64,000 nt of DNA from an uncultured Tenacibaculum sp. (GCA_947501615.1 CANMWK010000001.1:372001-436000), one strand, 5' to 3'; counted from the first letter of the stretch, positions 19,564 through 28,139 are shown. Numbers and translations: made by a program. Notes: generated by a model from the sequence alone, not told the origin.

Positions 19564-20253
19564 ATGGAAATTTCGTATCAAATTTTTGGTTCTAAAAGTT
19601 CAGTTGACTTAGATGTATGTTTTTTTGTTGATGAGTTAAATTCGATACAAGAAAATCATGAAACGATAAAAATATACATCGAAAAGTCAAATATCGATAC
19701 AAGTAAAGTCATAAATGCTAATCTAGCAATTATTGAAAAAGGTATTGTCATAGCTTGTTTTAAAGGAGAAGAAGATGAATTAAATAATGCTTTATATAAA
19801 ACATACGAATTCCATTCGCAACGATATGAAAAAAGAATAGTAAGAAAAGTCAATAGAAATTTAGAAGCAAGAATAGAACGATGTTTACGTTCTCTAATAT
19901 CATATTTTACAAGAACTGAATTTAGAGTAAAAGCCAAAGAAGCTCTAAGAGGAAATATTAAAGATAAAGTCGCTTTTTTAGAGAATATAGAACTTGAAAA
20001 GATTAAAGATTTTGGCAAAAATGGTTCACATATAGAAGTGTATAAAACCATAGCCTTTCAATTAGGAATTACGTTAGCCTTATTAGAATCTGTTGAATTG
20101 TATACTAAAGAAAGTATCATTAAACATTATCCAGATTTGAAAAATTACTTATTAAGAAAAGAAAGTAATGTAAATGTATTACAAGAGTATTTAGATGAGT
20201 TTATAAGTATTATGAAAAAGAGAAAACATGAATTTACAAGAATCTATAAATAA
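19564..20253 (+). CDS. putative nucleotidyltransferase-fold protein
   Basis: 229 residues. The N-terminus YQIFGSKSSVDLDVCFFVDE has the GSxxSxxDxD signature of the polymerase-beta nucleotidyltransferase fold. The rest is helical and basic (KRIVRKVNRNLEARIERC), consistent with RNA binding. I do not recognise a named family, but its placement directly after Pnkp and before two RlaP nucleotidyltransferases supports an RNA-processing role. Overlaps the next gene by 26 bases. Confidence 0.65.
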   Translation: MEISYQIFGSKSSVDLDVCFFVDELNSIQENHETIKIYIEKSNIDTSKVINANLAIIEKGIVIACFKGEEDELNNALYKTYEFHSQRYEKRIVRKVNRNLEARIERCLRSLISYFTRTEFRVKAKEALRGNIKDKVAFLENIELEKIKDFGKNGSHIEVYKTIAFQLGITLALLESVELYTKESIIKHYPDLKNYLLRKESNVNVLQEYLDEFISIMKKRKHEFTRIYK

Positions 20254-20902
20254 TCTGTATAAAGTTTTTTCGATTTATAAAATAGATGGAAAAATAAAAG
20301 AAAGAAGTTGTGAGTGTTGTGTTCCTCGTTTTAACATAGATGGTTTATTTACCAAGTCGTTAAAAGAGTTATCCGAAGATGAATTAGGTTTTTACATAAG
20401 AAAAGCTATAACAACAATTGGAAATGTAAATGATTACAAACATTTCTTACCAAGAATTTTAGAATTAACATTAGATTATGACGTATTAACTGATTTTCAT
20501 GATTTTGAGAAGTTAAATTATTCAAATTGGAAATCTTGGAACGAAAATGAAATAGAAGCAATATCAAGTTTCCTTGAATTATTGTTAATACATCATTTGA
20601 ATCATCTTGAATATGTAGATTTGATTTTTGTAATAAATCTAAGTATAAAGTATTTAGGAGAAGTAAAAACATTAAATATTTGGAAACAAAATCTGACAGA
20701 AAATCATTTACATTTTTTTATTGATTATAAACTAAGTTTCTCAGATACATTGTTTCTAGATTTCAAACAAACAACGTTTGATAAATGGATTTCTAGTGAT
20801 TTCATTTTAAAAAAGCTAGAAGACTTATTTCTAAAAACGAAAGATAAACTAGAAGCTAATAGAATATCGATTACTTACACAATGCTAGAAAATGAAAGAT
20901 GA
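20228..20902 (+). CDS. hypothetical protein with N-terminal CxCC motif
   Basis: 224 residues, mostly helical and acidic, no signal or membrane segments. The N-terminal RSCECCVPRF cluster may bind metal; similar Cys-Cys N-termini occur in small hypothetical proteins in flavobacteria, but I cannot name the family. Translationally coupled with both neighbours (overlaps of 26 and 4 bases). Confidence 0.55.
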   Translation: MNLQESINNLYKVFSIYKIDGKIKERSCECCVPRFNIDGLFTKSLKELSEDELGFYIRKAITTIGNVNDYKHFLPRILELTLDYDVLTDFHDFEKLNYSNWKSWNENEIEAISSFLELLLIHHLNHLEYVDLIFVINLSIKYLGEVKTLNIWKQNLTENHLHFFIDYKLSFSDTLFLDFKQTTFDKWISSDFILKKLEDLFLKTKDKLEANRISITYTMLENER

Positions 20903-21765
20903 AAACATATAGATTAAAGCATAAAATTTATCAAGTGCTAAATGATAAGTTATCAGAGAAAGATTTTGAAAAAGATATATACTTTATGGCTGAAGTGAAT
21001 AGCCTTAAATTGAATTCTTTTTTATTTGATTTAGTTGAAATTAATTATAATTCAAATATTTTTAAAAATCAGTTATTGAATGTTTTGAATAAGCATTCTA
21101 CAGCTGATGAATATCTAGCAATTTCAATTTTTGAATTGAGTAAACTAATATTAGATTATAATAATATTAATGAAGTTTTTGAAGTAATTAATGTTATAAA
21201 AGATAAATGTGTTGAAGAAGATTTTAATTATCAAATATTAACTGATTATTATATATGCTATGAAAATTACAGTTATAGAAAAGAAATAGGTCATGGCTTA
21301 TCTACTTTCGAATTAATGAATGAAGCTAAGAATATTACTAGAAAAGTTTTTGATAGATATACAAAAGTAAAGGAGTTTGAAGATTGGTTATTCATACTGA
21401 AAGACACAGTAAGTAATACTTCAAATTATGAAGATGATTTTTCTAATCAAGTTAAAAATTATATAATAGAAGAAAGTTTAGGTTTTAGATCAGAAAAAGA
21501 CATAAGAAATGATTTTAAAAGTTTAGGTTTAAGCAATTACGAAATCAATGAAAGCTTTTCAAAATCAGAAGGAGATTTAATAAAAAATGCAAAAGAAAAA
21601 GCATTACCGTTATTAGTTCTTGGTATAGTTTACACTTTTGTTAGTGTCGCATATATCTATCAAAAAGATAAGGTCTTTTATTGGCCTATGTTGATTCATA
21701 TATTATTAGGTCCAGGATTAATTTACTCTGCAATTTTATTGTATGTAAAATCATTAAAGAAATAA
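20899..21765 (+). CDS. hypothetical protein with two C-terminal transmembrane helices
   Basis: 288 residues. The N-terminal about 230 residues are helical and charged; the C-terminus has two hydrophobic helices (ALPLLVLGIVYTFVSVAYIY and MLIHILLGPGLIYSAILLYV). Overlaps the preceding gene by 4 bases. No recognised family. Likely a membrane-anchored member of the nucleotidyltransferase operon. Confidence 0.55.
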   Translation: MKTYRLKHKIYQVLNDKLSEKDFEKDIYFMAEVNSLKLNSFLFDLVEINYNSNIFKNQLLNVLNKHSTADEYLAISIFELSKLILDYNNINEVFEVINVIKDKCVEEDFNYQILTDYYICYENYSYRKEIGHGLSTFELMNEAKNITRKVFDRYTKVKEFEDWLFILKDTVSNTSNYEDDFSNQVKNYIIEESLGFRSEKDIRNDFKSLGLSNYEINESFSKSEGDLIKNAKEKALPLLVLGIVYTFVSVAYIYQKDKVFYWPMLIHILLGPGLIYSAILLYVKSLKK

Positions 21766-21769
21766 CAAT

Positions 21770-21799
21770 ATGCAAATCAAAAAAGGAACACTGTATTAG
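21770..21799 (+). CDS. upstream ORF MQIKKGTLY
   Basis: A 9-codon ORF, ATG 21770 to TAG, encoding MQIKKGTLY. A second copy at 41089-41121 encodes MIQIKKGTLY with different third bases (ATC/ATT, GGA/GGG, ACA/ACG), so the peptide rather than the DNA appears conserved. In both places it precedes a small basic ORF by about 25 bases, and the end of the uORF (GTATTA) can pair with TAATAC just before the next start. It looks like a translated regulatory leader. Confidence 0.6.
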   Translation: MQIKKGTLY

Positions 21800-21823
21800 G
21801 TTTTAATAAAAAACGTAATACAA

Positions 21824-22045
21824 ATGAAAAAGTTTAGTCGATTTAAAAACGCTTTCGGTTTAAACGAGTATGGATTAATATATTTTCCGAGAAAAATTTC
21901 TGGAATACAAATTTCTAGAATAAAAGTAGGTAAAGAACAAGGTTGTGAATGGTGTTTTCCTCACGGATATGAAACTATAAATGTAACTATACCTGAAAGA
22001 AACTGGAAAAGTCAACGAAAAACACAATGGAAAAAAGAATTTTAG
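21824..22045 (+). CDS. small basic Cys/Trp-containing protein downstream of uORF
   Basis: 73 residues, strongly basic at both ends, with EQGCEWCFPHG (possible metal site) and three Trp. It overlaps the RlaP start by 19 bases, so its translation may govern RlaP translation. It lacks only Asp among the 20 amino acids. No family recognised; it could be a real protein or a second leader peptide. Confidence 0.5.
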   Translation: MKKFSRFKNAFGLNEYGLIYFPRKISGIQISRIKVGKEQGCEWCFPHGYETINVTIPERNWKSQRKTQWKKEF

Positions 22046-22770
22046 AACATTTAGCAGCGATAGAAAAAGAAAAGAATATTGAAATTCTATTTGCAGTAGA
22101 GTCGGGAAGCAGAGCTTGGGGTTTTGCTTCTCCAGATTCTGATTATGATATTCGATTTGTATATAAACATACCAAAGATTGGTATTTAAATCTTTGGGAA
22201 ACAAAAGATACGATCGAATTTATGACAGAAGATGATTTAGACGGGTCTGGTTGGGATATCAGAAAAGCACTTCGTTTATTAGCAAAGTCAAATGCTTCTT
22301 TTACAGGTTGGTTATTTTCACCTGTAATTTATAGAGCAAATACCGCATTTTTAGAAGAATTAAAAATATTGGCTAACGAAAACTTTAATCCGATTGCTGG
22401 TTTTCATCATTTTCATGCAATGAATAAAGGTTTTGAGGAAACTTTAGGCACTGATAAAATGACATTAAAGAGTTTCTTTTATAGCATCAGAACTGCTTTA
22501 TGTGCCAATTGGATTGCAAAGAAGTATACAATTCCGCCAGTATATTTTAGAGAACTGTATGAATTAATTGATACTTCTTTCCATGCTAAAATTGATGCAG
22601 TAATTCAACTAAAAAGTGAACGAATAGAAAAAAGTAACGATCCTGTTTCAGATGTACTAATTCGTTTAGTTAGAGATATTATTAATGAAAATAATGAGTT
22701 AAAAAATAGTTTACCAAGCGGAAAAGCAAAACAAGAAGCGTTTAATACTTTCTTTTTGAAATATGTGTAA
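22027..22770 (+). CDS. RlaP-type nucleotidyltransferase (PF10127)
   Basis: 247 residues. The signature ESGSRAWGFASPDSDYDIRFVY is the GSRxxG-x-DSDxD active site of the RNA-ligase-associated predicted nucleotidyltransferases (RlaP/YcgL group), followed by the family segment DLDGSGWDIRKALRLLAKSN. Family members occur with RNA ligases and are thought to modify or repair RNA ends, but the reaction is not established. Catalytic acidic residues are intact. Second of the operon with the small ORF at 21824. Confidence 0.9.
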   Translation: MEKRILEHLAAIEKEKNIEILFAVESGSRAWGFASPDSDYDIRFVYKHTKDWYLNLWETKDTIEFMTEDDLDGSGWDIRKALRLLAKSNASFTGWLFSPVIYRANTAFLEELKILANENFNPIAGFHHFHAMNKGFEETLGTDKMTLKSFFYSIRTALCANWIAKKYTIPPVYFRELYELIDTSFHAKIDAVIQLKSERIEKSNDPVSDVLIRLVRDIINENNELKNSLPSGKAKQEAFNTFFLKYV

Positions 22771-22787
22771 TATGATTATAAGTGATT

Positions 22788-22847
22788 CCTGAAGGTCTCG
22801 AACGATACCAGAGGATCTCGAATGATGCCTGAGGACCTAGAAGGCAT
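22788..22847. repeat. three imperfect 20-bp tandem repeats
   Basis: Three consecutive 20-base units, CCTGAAGGTCTCGAACGATA, CCAGAGGATCTCGAATGATG and CCTGAGGACCTAGAAGGCAT, lie in the gap between the two RlaP genes. Purpose unknown; possibly a decayed repeat element. Confidence 0.55.
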
Positions 22848-22952
22848 AATCAACATTATATTTATAATTTATATAAGAGAAAATTAAACATTGATTCAGT
22901 TTACCCTTCGATAAACTCAGGGTTCTATTTAAAGCAATAAAAGAATAAAGCA

Positions 22953-24008
22953 ATGACACTAGAAGAATTAAAAAAATCTAACTCGATTATTTTCGAAAGT
23001 ATTAGTGGAAGTAGAGCATATGGATTACAAACACCTACTTCAGATACTGATATTCGCGGTGTTTTTATTTTACCCAAGGATAAATTCTATTCGCTCGATT
23101 ATGTTGGACAGATCAATAATGAAACGAATGATATTGTGTATTATGAATTAAGAAAGTTTATAGAATTATGCGTAAAGAATAATCCGAATATTCTGGAATT
23201 ATTAAATATGCCAGCTGAGTGTATTCAAATTAAACACCCTATTTACGATAAAATTACATCGGAATTATTTTTATCAAAATTATGTAAGAATACATTTGCT
23301 AATTATGCTTTTACTCAGATTAAAAAGGCGAGAGGTTTAAACAAGAAAATTGTAAATCCAGTTGAAAAAGAACGAAAAGAAATCACTGATTTTTGTACAG
23401 TTCTTAAAGGGAAAAAGTCATTACCATTAAAAGAATATTTAACAAAGCATGATCTAGATATCAATAATTGCGGATTGGCTAAAATTCCAAATATGAAGAA
23501 TTGTTTCAATTTGTTTTATAGTGATGTATTAGGGTATCAAGGAATTGCAAGAGAAAATGCAAACGAGGTGTGTACAAGCTCAATTCCGAAGGAAGAAAAA
23601 CCAATAGCAGTTTTATACAGTAATTTAGAAGGCTATTCATCATATTGCAAAAAATACAAAGAATATTGGGATTGGGTCGATAAAAGAAACGATGAACGTT
23701 ATAAAAGTAATATCTCTCACGATAAAAATTATGATGCGAAGAACATGATGCACACATTCCGTTTATTGCATATGGCTAAGGAAATTGGGCTGACAAATAC
23801 CATTCAAGTAAAAAGACCTGATCGTGATTTTCTATTAAGTATTAAAGATGCATCTTTTGAATATGATGAACTAGTGAATAAAGCAGAACAAATAAGAGCA
23901 GAATTAGATTCAATGTATGATGTCTCTAATTTACCTGAAAAACCAAACAAAGCTCAAATAAACGAATTATTAATTAGCATAAGAGAACAATTTTATACTT
24001 TAAAATAA
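22953..24008 (+). CDS. second RlaP-type nucleotidyltransferase
   Basis: 351 residues, longer than its neighbour. Active-site signature SISGSRAYGLQTPTSDTDIRG is intact; the family-type continuation YYELRKFIELCVKNNPNILELL follows. The C-terminal half (residues about 200-340) includes KNMMHTFRLLHMAKEIG, typical of longer PF10127 members. Two RlaP paralogues of different length in one locus suggest distinct RNA substrates. It is preceded by a 180-base gap with tandem repeats. Confidence 0.9.
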   Translation: MTLEELKKSNSIIFESISGSRAYGLQTPTSDTDIRGVFILPKDKFYSLDYVGQINNETNDIVYYELRKFIELCVKNNPNILELLNMPAECIQIKHPIYDKITSELFLSKLCKNTFANYAFTQIKKARGLNKKIVNPVEKERKEITDFCTVLKGKKSLPLKEYLTKHDLDINNCGLAKIPNMKNCFNLFYSDVLGYQGIARENANEVCTSSIPKEEKPIAVLYSNLEGYSSYCKKYKEYWDWVDKRNDERYKSNISHDKNYDAKNMMHTFRLLHMAKEIGLTNTIQVKRPDRDFLLSIKDASFEYDELVNKAEQIRAELDSMYDVSNLPEKPNKAQINELLISIREQFYTLK

Positions 24009-24082
24009 GGTTGGTTAAGTATGACTATACTACTCCTTAACTCCTCATATCCTACAATCCTTAACTTCTAAAAAACTAAAAA

Positions 24083-24784
24083 ATGCCAAAAAATAGAGGA
24101 AAAGAAGGTTCAGATGATCGATTATTTGGACAAGAGTTTATGCAGTGTAAGATAAAAGAAGCAGTTTACGATATGTCGTTTCTATTAGAACGTGGCTATG
24201 GAGAAGCTTCTTCTTGCGAATTAGCTGGTAATCGATACAAGTTAAATAAGCGTCAACAACAAGCTATAAAGGGAATGTCTGCAGCTGCATCAGCTGTAAA
24301 AAATAGAAAGGAAAAGCAAATTTCGAAAGAAAATTTAATCGAGAAAGAAATCATAATCGATGGTTTTAATCAGATTATATTATTAGAAAGTATACTTTCC
24401 AATGCATATGTATTTAAAGGAAAAGATGGAGCTTATCGTGATTTGTCTTCTTTACACGGAACTTATAAAAGTGTACATCAAACAGAAAAAGCAATACGTT
24501 TAATTGGTGATTTCTTTCAAAAATATAAGGTAAAAAAAGTAGTTTGGGTTTTCGATCAACCAGTTTCTAATAGTGGTAGAATGAAAACTAAACTATTAAC
24601 TATTGCAGAAGAACATCATTACAATTGGGAGGTAATCTTAGAAAACAATCCAGATAAAGTAATTGCAAATAGTGAATCTGTAGCTATAACTTCAGACGCT
24701 TGGATATTAGATCACGCACCTATTTGGTTTAATTTAATTGCTGAATTACTTCCTGAAAATTATTTATTTCTAATAACGAGTTAA
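24083..24784 (+). CDS. DUF434/DUF5616 protein
   Basis: 233 residues. N-terminal DUF434 (GQEFMQCKIKEAVYDMSFLL, then GNRYKLNKRQQQAIKGM) and C-terminal DUF5616, a PIN-like domain (EIIIDGFNQIILLES; KVVWVFDQPVSNSGRMK; AITSDAWILDHA) with several conserved Asp. Such proteins are known neighbours of RtcB and RNA ligases and may be nucleases. Start ATG 24083. It is the last gene before the tandem attenuator units. Confidence 0.85.
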   Translation: MPKNRGKEGSDDRLFGQEFMQCKIKEAVYDMSFLLERGYGEASSCELAGNRYKLNKRQQQAIKGMSAAASAVKNRKEKQISKENLIEKEIIIDGFNQIILLESILSNAYVFKGKDGAYRDLSSLHGTYKSVHQTEKAIRLIGDFFQKYKVKKVVWVFDQPVSNSGRMKTKLLTIAEEHHYNWEVILENNPDKVIANSESVAITSDAWILDHAPIWFNLIAELLPENYLFLITS

Positions 24785-24901
24785 TTTAGTTTTCAGGTGA
24801 TTGAGTTAAGTCGAAATCACTATGAAAACTTATATATTAAATTTGGATTCAGTATATTAAATTCTCAAAATCCTAAAAAATATTGCATATTTGCATCAGA
24901 A

Positions 24902-25015
24902 ATGAAACAAAAAGAATTACATAACACAATTCAAATATCGAGAAAAGATGCTGGTGTTTATCTAAATTGGATGAACCCAAGAAGGACGTTATGTAATTAT
25001 TTCAGAAGAAAATAG
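24902..25015 (+). CDS. leader peptide U1 (37 aa, contains all 20 amino acids)
   Basis: The promoter element CATATTTG (24886-24893) lies nine bases before this ATG, so the longer frame starting at 24797 is not the transcribed ORF. The 37-residue product uses every one of the 20 amino acids, with W, C, H and P once each. The codons AGG ACG TTA (24983-24991) contain GGACGTT, which can pair with AGCGTCC in the 5' arm of the terminator 56 bases downstream. This is the layout of a ribosome-mediated attenuator. No protein homologue recognised. Confidence 0.6.
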   Translation: MKQKELHNTIQISRKDAGVYLNWMNPRRTLCNYFRRK

Positions 25016-25044
25016 AGATTAAAAACAAATAATAATTCATAGTA

Positions 25045-25079
25045 AAAGCGTCCAATTTTTAAGTTGGACGCTTTTTTTT
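25045..25079 (+). terminator. intrinsic terminator of unit U1
   Basis: Stem AAAGCGTCCAA / TTGGACGCTTT (11 bp, 25045-25055 with 25064-25074), loop TTTTTAAG, then a T-run. The 5' arm can alternatively pair with GGACGTT inside leader peptide U1. The GCGTCC/GGACGC core is shared with terminators at 35261 and 49627. Confidence 0.85.
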
Positions 25080-25313
25080 ATAAAAAAATGATAAAAAATC
25101 TTAGAAAGTTAAAAAGTAAACACATAGTCGATGCTAAATCAACAAATAACTAGTAATCAAAATAGTAACAAGTTTGTTGTGTGTCCGTAAAGCTACGGAC
25201 TGGAAATCTATTGATTTAATTTAAGTTAAGTGTTTGATTTTTAAATTCTTAAGATTTGTTTGTTTGGAACATTTGACACATATTTGCACCACGAAAAATT
25301 GATTCATAGGAAA

Positions 25314-25427
25314 TGCTGAAAATAAATAACATACAAGATTGGAGCACCAATAAAAGAGCACAAATAAATAATGCTAGTATTGTTATGGAGTTATTTCAAA
25401 TGAAAATTAAGAGGTATAAAGAATAAA
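25314..25427 (+). CDS. leader peptide U2 (37 aa)
   Basis: A second short ORF, ATG 25314 to TAA, behind promoter element CATATTTG (25279-25286). Same length as U1; contains Trp but lacks C, G, H and P. Near its end AAGAGGT (25409-25415) can pair perfectly with ACCTCTT (25452-25458) of the following terminator. It is the second of two tandem units before the Rnl2 gene. Confidence 0.5.
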
Positions 25428-25446
25428 AATTTAATATATAAATTTT

Positions 25447-25476
25447 AAAGCACCTCTTTTCGGAGGTGCTTTTTTT
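25447..25476 (+). terminator. intrinsic terminator of unit U2
   Basis: Stem AAAGCACCTC / GAGGTGCTTT (10 bp) with loop TTTTCG and seven T. The 5' arm is complementary to AAGAGGT in the U2 ORF, giving a possible antiterminator. Confidence 0.85.
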
Positions 25477-25485
25477 ATGAAATAC

Positions 25486-25541
25486 GTAGATGTTCAATAG
25501 GGAATGTTTAACAACAATGAGTTCGAATCTCATCTTCTACA
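25486..25541 (+). tRNA. truncated tRNA-like RNA (56 nt)
   Basis: A perfect T-arm ATGAG-TTCGAAT-CTCAT is followed by CTTCTAC, which pairs with GTAGATG (25486-25492; one mismatch) as an acceptor stem. Only about 24 bases lie between, too few for both D and anticodon arms; they can form TGTT-TAAC-AACA. It lies directly after terminator U2 and 45 bases before the Rnl2 gene. Either a decayed tRNA or a deliberately minimal tRNA-like element. Confidence 0.5.
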
Positions 25542-25586
25542 CAAGCGCGCAAAAAGAGAATTAGTAACTATTAAAAAATTAAGATC

Positions 25587-26588
25587 ATGTTTAAGAAATA
25601 TAGTAGCATTGAAAACACATATCGAGAAAAACAAATTGAACAAGTTTATCTTCATGGATATGATAAAGAAAAATATGTAGTTCAAGAAAAAGTACACGGA
25701 GCTAACTTTTCTTTCATTACAGATGGAGAAGTAATTCAAGTCGCAAAACGTAGTGGGTTAATTGCTGAAGATGAAAAATTCAACAACTACAGATACGTAC
25801 TAGAAAAATATAGAACAGCTATTGAAAAACTATACGTATTTGTTAAAGAAAAATACCCAACTATAACTGAAGTTACGGTCTATGGTGAAATTTTTGGAGG
25901 TAGTTACGAACACCCAGAAGTACCAAAATCAAAAGGAATGTCAAGAATTCAAAAAGGAGTTTTTTACACACCTGATAACGATTTTTATGCTTTTGATATT
26001 CGTATCGATCAAGATGTGTATCTAAATGTAGATGAGGCAAATGAACTTTTTGAAACCGTTGGACTATTTTATGCAAAATCACTTTTTGAAGGTTCATTTA
26101 AAGATTGTCTAGCATATTCAAACGAGTTTGATTCAAAAATTCCAGGTTGGCTTGGTCTTCCAGAGATTAAAGTTAACACTTGTGAAGGTGTTGTTATTAA
26201 ACCCGTAGCAAGTAAAATTTTTAAAAATGGAACACGAGTAATCTTTAAAAACAAAAACGAAAAATGGTCTGAACGTTCACATGCAACAACACGAGTTAGA
26301 AAAACTACTGTGGTATCATTTTCATATAAAGAAAAAGAAACACTCGAAAAACTAATGAGTTACATTAACGAAAACAGACTAATGAACGTGCAAAGTAAAT
26401 TGGGTGATTTTGAACCAAAACAAACTGGTAAAACCATTGGTTTACTATCCCAAGATGCTTTTGTAGACTTTAAGAAAGACTACGAAGATGAGTGGAATAC
26501 TATTGAAAAAGAACGTCAAAAACTATTTACTAAAGCGCTTAACAAAGAAGCTGTTAGTTTAGTTAAAGAAGTACTTTTATTCAAGTAA
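25587..26588 (+). CDS. T4 Rnl2-type RNA ligase
   Basis: 333 residues, the length of T4 RNA ligase 2 (334). N-terminus MFKKYSSIENTYREKQIEQV resembles T4 Rnl2 closely, and motif I EKVHGANFSF places the adenylated Lys at residue 35 as in T4. Motif IIIa VTVYGEIFGG, motif IV CEGVVIKPV and motif V RVIFKNKNEKW follow; a C-terminal helical domain completes the family architecture. Rnl2 seals nicks in duplex RNA. The gene is behind two tandem attenuator units and a tRNA-like element. Confidence 0.95.
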   Translation: MFKKYSSIENTYREKQIEQVYLHGYDKEKYVVQEKVHGANFSFITDGEVIQVAKRSGLIAEDEKFNNYRYVLEKYRTAIEKLYVFVKEKYPTITEVTVYGEIFGGSYEHPEVPKSKGMSRIQKGVFYTPDNDFYAFDIRIDQDVYLNVDEANELFETVGLFYAKSLFEGSFKDCLAYSNEFDSKIPGWLGLPEIKVNTCEGVVIKPVASKIFKNGTRVIFKNKNEKWSERSHATTRVRKTTVVSFSYKEKETLEKLMSYINENRLMNVQSKLGDFEPKQTGKTIGLLSQDAFVDFKKDYEDEWNTIEKERQKLFTKALNKEAVSLVKEVLLFK

Positions 26589-26591
26589 GGT

Positions 26592-26670
26592 AACGTCAAC
26601 CTGGACTTGTTTCAGGTTCTCACTAAATAGATTTCGAAATAAATTCGGAAACAAGTAAAATTAGAAATGT
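26592..26670. repeat. interspersed repeat, family R1
   Basis: Starts AACGTCAACCTGGACTTGT and continues with the TTTCGAAATAAATTCGGAA arm typical of R1. Lies just after the Rnl2 stop and could form the 3' hairpin of that transcript. Confidence 0.65.
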
Positions 26671-26770
26671 AGTTTAAAAGACAAAACATTGGAAAATACC
26701 CAAAGATGCAAGTAAAAATCTTTCCATTTCTAATTTTTTAAGCATAGTAGTTAGTTGCAATAATTTTATT

Positions 26771-26812
26771 GTCATTCTGAATTTGTTTCAGAATCTCATT
26801 ATACTATGTGTT
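26771..26812. repeat. partial R1 repeat
   Basis: GTCATTCTGAATTTGTTTCAG followed by AATCTCATTATAC; only the left half of the R1 element. Between this and the next gene lies operator B. Confidence 0.6.
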
Positions 26813-26845
26813 TAAATGAAATTTATCTTGATATCTATAATTTTT

Positions 26846-26882
26846 CTACGCAAAAACAATACGTAGTAACCTGCTATTTTTG
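26846..26882 (+). promoter_or_regulatory. operator/promoter B of the RNA-repair regulon
   Basis: Perfect inverted repeat CTACGCA-N7-TACGTAG (26846-26866) after a T-tract, with TTTG (26879-26882) exactly 12 bases downstream. The bases differ from operator A in both arms together (T/C outer and G/A inner), so the symmetry is kept. It drives a gene run from 26911 to about 33486. Confidence 0.8.
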
Positions 26883-26910
26883 AGCTATCATAATTATTTA
26901 ATAATTTACT

Positions 26911-27399
26911 ATGAATAACAAACAATGGAAAGAGTGTGATAATAGTATAGATATGTTAGAAGCATTATTCGATTACTATGAATTTGATATATTAAAAAAA
27001 GTTTATGATTTACAATTGTTTTATGTTGAATGTTGCAAATCACATCTAGATGTTTTACCTCAGAAAGAATTCAAAATTGCACTAGATTATGCAATGCAAT
27101 TCGTTAGAAATGAAATATCCTCAGAAGAAATTAATAATCAAAATTGGTATACAGAAGCTGTAGTATTTGGAATGGATTATGATGAGGAAATGGAATACAA
27201 AAGTATTTACATTAGCATATCAGAAAAATTAGACCTTTCTTTAAATGATTCAAAAGCATATGCTGTTAGTTTAGGATACTTTATCGATTGGGTGAGTTTA
27301 TATGCTACTTCATTTAATGGGAAAATTCCATATCAATATTCAAAGTTTTTAAATGAAGATATCTTAAGAAAAATAATAAAATCACCTTTTAAGGAATAA
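26911..27399 (+). CDS. hypothetical protein, first gene behind operator B
   Basis: 162 residues, acidic and helical, no membrane segments. The start NKQWKECDNSIDMLEALFDYY resembles the WxxCxDPxxML motif of a widespread group of small hypothetical proteins (often in SMI/immunity-like settings), followed by a cysteine pair VECCKSH. Function unknown. Placement directly behind operator B makes it part of the candidate regulon. Confidence 0.55.
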   Translation: MNNKQWKECDNSIDMLEALFDYYEFDILKKVYDLQLFYVECCKSHLDVLPQKEFKIALDYAMQFVRNEISSEEINNQNWYTEAVVFGMDYDEEMEYKSIYISISEKLDLSLNDSKAYAVSLGYFIDWVSLYATSFNGKIPYQYSKFLNEDILRKIIKSPFKE

Positions 27400-27423
27400 T
27401 AAAGTTATTATTTGTTTAGTACA

Positions 27424-28110
27424 ATGGAAAAAGAAGAGTTATATAATATATTATTTACAGTACAAAAAGAGCTAATTGAAAAAGAAGAAAAACATTATTT
27501 AACGTATTGTAAAGAAGAACATTTAACGTCTTTCATAGCTAATTTACGTAGTTATCATTCAGATGCTAATTTTTTAAATACGTTTACTTTACCATATTTC
27601 GAAGAAGAAATTGAAATAGATAGAAAAGCTGCCTATGAACAGTTTCTATTTTTATTTGAGATAAATGAAGTTCATGAATTAATTCAAAGATTTCAGCATA
27701 CAGATATTACTGATTTTCTTTTGGTTTTAGGTCAGCGTTTAACATCAGCATCAGATAACACTATAAACGCACTTCCGCCTTTAAATTATGATGTTTTTAA
27801 AGCTAGTTTTGAGCAGTATAATTTACACGTTACTAAAGCAGTTAGAGCTTTTGAAAAACATTCAGAACGAACAACGAATAACTTTTGGGGTAGCGTGGAA
27901 GGAAATCCGAAACAGAAAGAGGAAAAGGTAAAAGAATTGATACAATATTTACTACTTCACAAAACTTGGTGGAATGTATTTTACCATTTTAAACACGAGT
28001 TGATTTATGAAGTTCGCATTGCTTCTGGTCATGGGGCTAGATGGAAAAAAAGTAATTTAGAATTTATTGGTTTTGTTGAACCTTTTTTAAACTCGGAAAA
28101 TGAAAAATAG
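27424..28110 (+). CDS. hypothetical protein
   Basis: 228 residues from ATG 27424; an in-frame TTG lies 12 bases upstream but ATG is preferred. Helical, soluble, with a Trp-rich segment LLHKTWWNVFYHFKHELIYEV near the end and the unusual SGHGARWKKSNL. No recognised family. It lies 25 bases after the preceding gene and 29 before the MtfA-like gene. Confidence 0.55.
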   Translation: MEKEELYNILFTVQKELIEKEEKHYLTYCKEEHLTSFIANLRSYHSDANFLNTFTLPYFEEEIEIDRKAAYEQFLFLFEINEVHELIQRFQHTDITDFLLVLGQRLTSASDNTINALPPLNYDVFKASFEQYNLHVTKAVRAFEKHSERTTNNFWGSVEGNPKQKEEKVKELIQYLLLHKTWWNVFYHFKHELIYEVRIASGHGARWKKSNLEFIGFVEPFLNSENEK

Positions 28111-28139
28111 TAGTATTTTAGCCTAAAAGAAAAAGTATT

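Noticed and set aside
24797..24901. N-terminal extension of leader ORF U1 to a 72-aa protein
   Set aside because: The CATATTTG promoter element lies inside this stretch, so transcripts would begin after it; the ATG at 24902 is the natural start.
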